DNA of 46,682 nucleotides, taken from assembly GCF_009295825.1 (NCBI RefSeq), contig NZ_WHKF01000014.1:1-46682 (forward strand). The letters run 5' to 3'. This document shows positions 41,253-46,682 of this stretch, piece by piece. The stretch comes from Marinifilum sp. N1E240. GTDB taxonomy: Bacteria; Bacteroidota; Bacteroidia; Bacteroidales; Marinifilaceae. The notes under the pieces are model-generated. The model worked only from the letters and a program-made list of their open reading frames with translations. It was not told the DNA's origin and did not search any database. Position numbers and translations under genes: made by a program. The first letter of the stretch is position 1, and each line of letters starts with the position of its first letter.

Positions 41253-42017
41253 CTACAATTCTATCATTTTAAGAACTTCTACAGGTAATTCAAACTGTTC
41301 ATATGGAATAGTAAATGAAAATACCGATCCTTCGTTCAATTTAGATTCTACCCATATTTTTCCTCCTAACAACTCCACCAGATTTTTAGTGATTGAAAGT
41401 CCCAGACCCGAACTATTTACTTTGCATTCATTATTATCTTTCACTTGATAAAAGGGAGTAAATATTGTTTTTTGATCGTTCTCTGAAATTCCAACACCCG
41501 TATCCTTTATATAAAACTCGAGGCAATCATTTTTCTTAATATAGCCAACATCAACGAATCCCTTTTTGGTAAACTTAACTGCATTTCCAATTAGATTGTT
41601 TAAAATTACATTTAGCTTTAAAGCATCAGTATATATTTGTGCAGATTTATTATCTAAGCCATATGAAATCTTGAATTGAACGCCCAATATATCACTTTGC
41701 ATCGTGAAATGGCTTGTTGACTCTTTGAGGAATAAGTTTAAATCCAGTGTATCTCTTGAGATCTTATCTTTGTTGGAATTGAATTTTGAAATATCTATCA
41801 AATTGTTTAGAAGAGTCATCAATTTGCTAGCACATGTATTAATATATTTGGAATACGATTTAACCTTTTCAACGGATATATTTGGCTTATTCAGAAGTCC
41901 TGAGAAGTTAATAATTCCAATTAAAGGCGTTCTTATTTCATGAGCAATAGTGGCAATAAAACGTATTCTTTCCTCTTCCAATATTTTCTCTTTAGCTTTC
42001 TTATCTTTCATACTCAT
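41253..42017 (-). CDS. Sensorless histidine kinase, coupled to the radical SAM gene
   Basis: A 254-residue soluble kinase with only about 25 residues before the catalytic region. HisKA phospho-acceptor His26 lies in FIATIAHEIRTPLIG; the HATPase domain has LNNLIGNAVKFTKKG (N box), YIKDTGVGIS (G1), SSGLGLSITKNLVELLGG (G2) and GSVFSFTIP at the end. There is no membrane segment, PAS, GAF or HAMP domain and no regulator gene nearby. Its ATG overlaps the stop of the upstream radical SAM gene by one base (TAATG), so translation is coupled and the kinase probably acts with that protein, which could supply the sensing part through its B12-binding domain. The partner regulator is unknown. Confidence 0.88.
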   Translation of the reverse strand: MSMKDKKAKEKILEEERIRFIATIAHEIRTPLIGIINFSGLLNKPNISVEKVKSYSKYINTCASKLMTLLNNLIDISKFNSNKDKISRDTLDLNLFLKESTSHFTMQSDILGVQFKISYGLDNKSAQIYTDALKLNVILNNLIGNAVKFTKKGFVDVGYIKKNDCLEFYIKDTGVGISENDQKTIFTPFYQVKDNNECKVNSSGLGLSITKNLVELLGGKIWVESKLNEGSVFSFTIPYEQFELPVEVLKMIEL

Positions 42018-43345
42018 TAATTATCGATTCGACTAGGGATATTCTCAAATAAATCATATTTCAATTCAGTGATTCTTTTCAATTCAACTTTTACTTGCTG
42101 CCTATGTCCATAATTGGTTAAAAAATAAACGAAGGGATTGTGCGAATTTTTATAAAAACGCTTCACAAGTGAATTGAATCGATAGAATTTTTTGCGGGCA
42201 TAAGTTTTACCATACTGTAATTCGTAAGGTGTCATATTTTTAGGATAAAAAACCACTGTATTGTGATTGTAATATTTCCAATCTGTTGTGAGCAAACGAT
42301 CTTCTTTTTTGAATTCTTCGTACACCTTAGTTCCCGGGTAAGGGGTTAAAACATTAAATGATACCGTACTAACTCTGTTCTTAATTAGAAAATCAGTCGT
42401 TTTACTAAAAATCTCAGTAGTGTCTGTATCAAACCCAAAGACTATTGAAGCATGAATTAATATTCCCATTTTGCTTATTTTATTCAAAGCATCTTCGAGT
42501 TTATTAATTTCATTAAAACTCTTATGCAAAAATTTCATCTTATCTTCTGTGACACTTTCCAATCCAATAAACAAGGATTTACATCCACTTTGGGCAGCTA
42601 GCTCCAAGATTTCTTCATTTTGAGTCAACAAAGCAATAGAAGCTTGCCCAACCCAGTTAATCCTTAAGGGTTTTATGGCTTTAAAAAGTTCTTTTGCATA
42701 AGCAAGATCTCCAATAATATTATCATCAAGAAAGATGAAATTTTTGGCTTTTGAACTTCTTATGTCTTTAATGATATTTGGAATTGGAATATGTCTAATT
42801 CTTTCACCAAACAAATTGGATACACAACAAAATTCACAGTTATATGGGCAGCCTCTACTGGTCAGAATTGGGATAATATTGAACAATCTCTTTTTCAGGA
42901 GCTCACTAAAATCTTTAGGAATGTATTCATCTAATGCAGGATTTTCCTGATGGTAAATCGATTTCAATTCTCCCTTCTCCAAATCATTTAGTAAGGATTC
43001 CCAAACACCTTCTGCTTCTCCAATCACCACACTATTGCAATGTTTTAAAGCTTCATTGGGCAGAATTGTGGGGTGTACTCCGCCCAATATAACAACCTTA
43101 CCTCTATTCCTAAATTCCTCACAAAGCTCATAAGCTCTTGGTGCATTGGCAGTCATACAACTAATTCCCACCAAATCACAATCATAATTTAAATCAATTT
43201 TTGACACTTCTTCCTCTACAATTTGAACATGATGGTTCAATGGAGTTAATCCTTTTAAGATGTAAAGAGCAAGTTGCGGAATCATTAACTCCTTTTTTGT
43301 TCTTACATTTTCACAGGGCACCGGAGATATAAGAAGTATATTCAT
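42017..43345 (-). CDS. B12-binding-domain radical SAM protein
   Basis: A 442-residue protein. The N-terminal cobalamin-binding-like Rossmann domain (1-145) reads MNILLISPVP, VGISCMTANAPRAYELC and VVILGGVHPTILPNEAL. It lacks the classical DxHxxG motif. The radical SAM core has Cys166-x3-Cys170-x2-Cys173 in SRGCPYNCEFCC, then FIFLDDNIIGD, GCKSLFIGLESV, IHASIVFGFDTDT and a C-terminal domain with VLTPYPGTKVYEEF. This layout (B4-12 then radical SAM then DUF4070-like) is that of enzymes such as the BchE/HpnP/HpnJ group, which methylate or cyclise lipid or porphyrin-like substrates. The substrate here is unknown. It overlaps a histidine kinase gene and follows a small unknown gene by 76 bases. Confidence 0.9.
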   Translation of the reverse strand: MNILLISPVPCENVRTKKELMIPQLALYILKGLTPLNHHVQIVEEEVSKIDLNYDCDLVGISCMTANAPRAYELCEEFRNRGKVVILGGVHPTILPNEALKHCNSVVIGEAEGVWESLLNDLEKGELKSIYHQENPALDEYIPKDFSELLKKRLFNIIPILTSRGCPYNCEFCCVSNLFGERIRHIPIPNIIKDIRSSKAKNFIFLDDNIIGDLAYAKELFKAIKPLRINWVGQASIALLTQNEEILELAAQSGCKSLFIGLESVTEDKMKFLHKSFNEINKLEDALNKISKMGILIHASIVFGFDTDTTEIFSKTTDFLIKNRVSTVSFNVLTPYPGTKVYEEFKKEDRLLTTDWKYYNHNTVVFYPKNMTPYELQYGKTYARKKFYRFNSLVKRFYKNSHNPFVYFLTNYGHRQQVKVELKRITELKYDLFENIPSRIDN

Positions 43346-43421
43346 ACTTAATCTGCTTTCTTTTTATCTCAACTTTATAAGTAATTATAGAAGTCAAATA
43401 AAGTCGTTCATTCGTATCGAT

Positions 43422-43727
43422 TTAGTAAAATGGCCATAAAACTTTAATGTCAAATTGAGCATTAACAAATGATCGGTGTTCAAGTCGCTTAGTCATAAAT
43501 CGTCGTTTCGAATCTGTTAACATAGCACTTATAAATTTTTCAATATTTAGTTTCAATAGAGTTCTAACAATATCTGATTCTATATCAGTTTTGGATAAAG
43601 ATTTTATTCCATTTCGAATCATAAGCTTAAGCTGAACAAGAGTTAGTCCTGAAAAAACATATTTTTTTGCATGAGCTAGTTCAATTGAATTCTGTAGCAG
43701 TCCTTGAATTATTTTTTGTTTTTTCAT
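43422..43727 (-). CDS. Small helical basic protein of unknown function
   Basis: A 101-residue protein rich in lysine and leucine (MKKQKIIQGLLQNSIELAHA, LVQLKLMIRNGIKSL, LLKLNIEKFISAMLTD), with no cysteine and no membrane segment. It is predicted all-helical, with an aromatic C-terminus (KVLWPFY). It lies 76 bases upstream of the radical SAM gene on the same strand and may be the first gene of that operon. No family recognised. Confidence 0.5.
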   Translation of the reverse strand: MKKQKIIQGLLQNSIELAHAKKYVFSGLTLVQLKLMIRNGIKSLSKTDIESDIVRTLLKLNIEKFISAMLTDSKRRFMTKRLEHRSFVNAQFDIKVLWPFY

Positions 43728-44227
43728 GAGATAGCTTATTATTACTTATGGCAATATTTATTTGTTAAGCAATTAATATTTAGCAAGTAATCAGAAAAGA
43801 AGAACCAACAAATGGAAAAACTAAATTTCGCAATCAATACTATTCGATTATCTTATTTTTGTCAACAATGAAATCCGAAGTATACAATATTCGGTCATTA
43901 ACAACTTAACTCATCTATATTTTCAATATTCGTCTTATCACGAATGGTGGAGAGAATTGTTTTCTGAAGTATGAAGAATTCAAGTATTCTTAAAAAAATC
44001 TTAATCACATCATAACCCCTATTCTACGTAATATCAAATGAAAAGTTAGTAAAATACTGTACTATTCCTTTCTTAAAAACATTTATCATACGGCTTAGAT
44101 CTCTAAAAGAATAATACGTCAATCAATATTTCATGAGTCAGGTCTTAAGCATCCGAATTCTAAAATTACAGATAAAATGCTATTAGAAGGAATCTTTTAT
44201 CTTTGCTTCTTCAAATTGTAAGAATAC
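43728..44227. other. Intergenic region between the radical SAM operon and the FUSC gene
   Basis: Five hundred AT-rich bases between divergent genes. It should hold both promoters. The last 60 bases before 44228 are the stretch duplicated at 41110-41215. No coding frame, RNA gene or strong hairpin was seen. Confidence 0.5.
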
Positions 44228-46375
44228 ATGCAAAATAGAGTAAAGGTCAATCGATTTCAGGGGAAAATGTGGTATGAATTCTGGATACGCACCATGTGGC
44301 GTTATCCCAACAGGTTGTTGGCTTTAAAGGCTGCCATTGCCATGGGGGTTTTACTAATTCCTTTTGTACTTATGGGTTCTGAATTTGTTGGCGTTACCTT
44401 AGCCTTAGGAGCATTGGCCGGAGCCTTATCGGAAACCGATGACCATCCGAAAGGAAGAGTAAAAGCCCTGTTTTTAACTATCCTTAGTTTTGCCGTATCG
44501 AGCGCTTCGGTAGAGATCTTAATGCCTTATCCCATTTTATTTGGAGTAGGCTTGGTGGGTTCTACTGTTACTTTTATTATCCTTGGCGGATTGGGTGAGC
44601 GATACCGCGGGGTCACTTTTGGTGCCTTACTGGTAGCCATTTATACCATGCTGGGATCTGATATTTCGCCCAATTGGTACACTCAGCCTATTTTGTTGCC
44701 TTTGGGTGCTTTGTGTTACGGCTTGCTTTCACTGGGTTTGTTGATATTTCATCCGGCACGCTTACTGGAAGAGCAGTTGGCAGAAGGTTTTGAGGATTTA
44801 TCGATTTATATGAAAGAGAAAGCCAAACTCTTTCCCAGCGAGGAATCTGTACAGAAAAAAACCAGAAACCGATTGGCAACTTTGAACATTCAATTGGTCA
44901 ACTCCCTGGGAAGATGTAAAAATGTTCTGAACAGTTTTGCCGATGCCATTGAGGATCAAAATAAACTTCGACCTTATCTGCACAAATTTATCCTGCTGCA
45001 AAGTTTGCACGAAAGAGCAGCATCGAGTCATGAAAAATACGATTTACTGAGTAAAGATGAGGTGAATGCTGAAATATTGGAAGGTTTGGGTCAGCTTATG
45101 GTTCAACTTTCTCAGGCGGCACACGAATTGTCAAAAAGTTTACTGATGGGAACGGTGTACCAGCATCCCATATCCATAAAATGGACCATTAATGCTTTGC
45201 GAAGTCAAATTAAAAAGGCAAAAGCCGATACAAAGAAAAACGATCTGGGTTTACTGCTTCACAACCTTAGCCAATCTCATCTGTCGCTGCAAAATATGAA
45301 TTACAATCTGGAAACCGGATTGCTTCCCCGCGTTGACAGAGATGAAGAAAGTCTTTGGAAAAGATTTACCAGTCAACTGAATTGGAACCATCCTAAACTA
45401 CGGTATGCAATTCGCTTGAGTACCTGTTTTTTGATTGGCTACCTACTGCTGCATTTTCTGCATCTGGAAAAAGGACATTGGATTTTACTGACCAGCTTGT
45501 TTGTTTGTCAGCCCAGTTATAGCGAGACACGACGCAGACTCTTCCAGCGAATATTGGGCACTTTAAGTGGTGTGGTTGCAGGGGTATTAATTGTACAGGT
45601 TCTTCCGACTATGGCAGGGCAAATTGTTTTACTGCTCACGGCTGCTTATGCATTCTTTGTGTGGCTAAAGAAAAACTATGCCCTATCGGTTGTCTTTGTT
45701 ACCATTTTTGTGATTGCTGCTTTTAATATTATCGCAGGCAAAGGAGTTGCGGTTATGGGTCCACGAATTTTAGATACCATAATTGGCGCCGTTTTGGCCA
45801 TAGGAGTGGTTCGATTCATGTGGCCCGACTGGCAATACAAAAGGTTGCCCAACTTACTGGCTACTGCCGTTGAAAAAAACAAGGAGTATTTCAGTAGTAT
45901 CCTAAAGGAATACGATCAATCGGATGAGGACGACCTGAACTATAGAATTTCGAGATATCAGGCGCATCAGGCGGATAACTCCTTAACACTGGCTTGGAGA
46001 GGAATGAAACTGGAGCCCAAGAAACATCAGAAGCTACAGAAAAGAGCTTTCTCTCTTACCTATTTAAATCATGCTCTTCTCTCCTATTTATCGGCTTTGG
46101 GTGCGCACCGAAATACGCCTGATTATATGAATAAGGAAGAACATGTAATTTATAAGGAGGTAGAAAATGTATTGGCGAAGGCGGCTGCGGCTATACGGGA
46201 AAATAATCCTTGCGATTCCAATTTAGGATTGGGGAAGGTAATTGAAAGACTTAGCGATACCTTGCATGAAACCGATAGAGGAACTCATCGTCAGAAACTG
46301 GTCCTGCTCTACAATATTGCTGAAGTAACGGAACAGTTGGTGCAGAAAGCTCGCTTGATTTCCAAAGAGGAGTAG
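44228..46375 (+). CDS. FUSC/YccS-YhfK family inner-membrane protein
   Basis: A 715-residue protein with the symmetric layout of the fusaric-acid-resistance-like YccS/YhfK family. The first membrane bundle (about 28-185) contains LALGALAGALSETDDHPKGR, and LVGSTVTFIILGGLGERYRG, then VTFG. A cytoplasmic helical domain (190-395) follows. The second bundle (about 398-545) contains HPKLRYAIRLSTCFLIGYLL, LTSLFVCQPSYSETRRRLFQ then RILGTLSGVVAG, and RILDTIIGAVLAIG. A final helical cytoplasmic domain reaches residue 715. The C-terminal bundle carries the FUSC_2 signature PSYSETRRR. These are aromatic-acid or drug efflux-related transporters of uncertain substrate. Codon use is better adapted and GC higher than in the accessory genes, so this is likely a resident gene. 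Confidence 0.92.
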   Translation: MQNRVKVNRFQGKMWYEFWIRTMWRYPNRLLALKAAIAMGVLLIPFVLMGSEFVGVTLALGALAGALSETDDHPKGRVKALFLTILSFAVSSASVEILMPYPILFGVGLVGSTVTFIILGGLGERYRGVTFGALLVAIYTMLGSDISPNWYTQPILLPLGALCYGLLSLGLLIFHPARLLEEQLAEGFEDLSIYMKEKAKLFPSEESVQKKTRNRLATLNIQLVNSLGRCKNVLNSFADAIEDQNKLRPYLHKFILLQSLHERAASSHEKYDLLSKDEVNAEILEGLGQLMVQLSQAAHELSKSLLMGTVYQHPISIKWTINALRSQIKKAKADTKKNDLGLLLHNLSQSHLSLQNMNYNLETGLLPRVDRDEESLWKRFTSQLNWNHPKLRYAIRLSTCFLIGYLLLHFLHLEKGHWILLTSLFVCQPSYSETRRRLFQRILGTLSGVVAGVLIVQVLPTMAGQIVLLLTAAYAFFVWLKKNYALSVVFVTIFVIAAFNIIAGKGVAVMGPRILDTIIGAVLAIGVVRFMWPDWQYKRLPNLLATAVEKNKEYFSSILKEYDQSDEDDLNYRISRYQAHQADNSLTLAWRGMKLEPKKHQKLQKRAFSLTYLNHALLSYLSALGAHRNTPDYMNKEEHVIYKEVENVLAKAAAAIRENNPCDSNLGLGKVIERLSDTLHETDRGTHRQKLVLLYNIAEVTEQLVQKARLISKEE

Positions 46376-46380
46376 GTTTT

Positions 46381-46600
46381 GTTTATTGTCCTCAAGCCGG
46401 ACAGGCTTCTACTTTATCCCCTTAGATGAGAAAAGTAGAATTGGCGCTTCGCCCAAACCCGACTTCATTTTTTGGCTTAATCCAAAAAACGAAGCAAAAA
46501 AAATCAAGGCTGCTTTTTAAAGATCTCTCTTATTTGCCTCAAACTTAAGTGCGACCGGGTGATATACTCTAGTAAAATCAAAATTTTAAGCCACATTTTT
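46381..46600 (+). repeat. Diverged copy of the 345-bp element with two terminator-like hairpins
   Basis: Follows the FUSC stop. It starts CTCAAGCCGGACAGGCTTCT. TTCTACTTT (46407-46415) pairs with AAAGTAGAA (46432-46440), and CTTCATTTTTTGG (46463-46475) pairs with CCAAAAAACGAAG (46482-46494) except for one base pair. TTAAGTGCGACCGGGTGATA, then TACTC, matches the conserved block of copies A, C and D. Nothing else is seen in the 307 bases to the window end. Confidence 0.65.
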
Positions 46601-46682
46601 TGAGGAGCTATTATTAATATTCTTTTCTCTAGGGTCAAGGCATATATAATCTCGGCTATATGGTACTTTACTTTTTACTACG

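Noticed and set aside
41182-41448. A plus-strand frame starting in the degenerate YccS-like segment
   Set aside because: It runs antisense into the histidine kinase gene; only the first part reflects the duplicated YccS upstream region and it is not a gene.

Overview
The window is a low-GC stretch of a Bacteroidota chromosome. The evidence is family content: Endonuclease I and lamin-tail secreted proteins, a LytS/LytTR pair, many short-signal lipoproteins, DUF4348, and a TAnnTTTG-type promoter directly before an ATG. A marine Marinilabiliales-type relative is plausible, but I cannot fix the genus. It is mostly accessory DNA: short genes of unknown function separated by long intergenic stretches filled with dispersed palindromic repeats.

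Layout. 1-8938 (minus) is one giant secreted protein, cut by the window edge, carrying two Endonuclease I domains, one endonuclease/exonuclease/phosphatase domain, several beta-sandwich and adhesion-type domains, and at least six 82-residue Ig-like repeats. 9.6-11.4 kb holds two CPBP intramembrane proteases. 11.7-17.5 kb holds small envelope proteins: a lipoprotein that fuses MliC-like and PliI-like lysozyme-inhibitor domains, a DUF2809 protein, two very small membrane proteins, and several secreted or membrane unknowns. 17.7-20.1 kb has an orphan ExbB/TolQ/MotA-like protein and a LytS-type kinase overlapping its LytTR regulator.

20.5-26.8 kb is a defence island: a two-gene CBASS (SLATT 2TM effector plus CD-NTase with a C-terminal sensor domain), an attC-like long imperfect hairpin, a TIR-domain protein, a putAbiC-like membrane protein paired with an HNH-type nuclease, and a GNAT acetyltransferase. 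26.8-38.2 kb alternates repeats with secreted or membrane unknowns, a lone FloA-like half protein, an S41-type peptidase, and a 32-codon remnant of a second S41 copy.

38.2-46.4 kb is more housekeeping-like: divergent HxlR regulator and NmrA-type SDR, a cupin fused to two BFD-like [2Fe-2S] domains, MscL, a minus-strand operon (small unknown, B12-binding radical SAM protein, sensorless histidine kinase, the last two overlapping as TAATG), and a YccS/FUSC transporter-like protein.

Three dispersed repeat families run through the intergenic DNA. The first is a multi-hairpin REP-like element (about ten copies, 11-31 kb). The second is a roughly 100-165 bp element ending just before five genes. The third is a roughly 345 bp element with a long nested hairpin (four copies plus a divergent one at the right end). 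No tRNA, rRNA, CRISPR array or transposase gene was seen. All domain calls are from reading motifs, without database searches.
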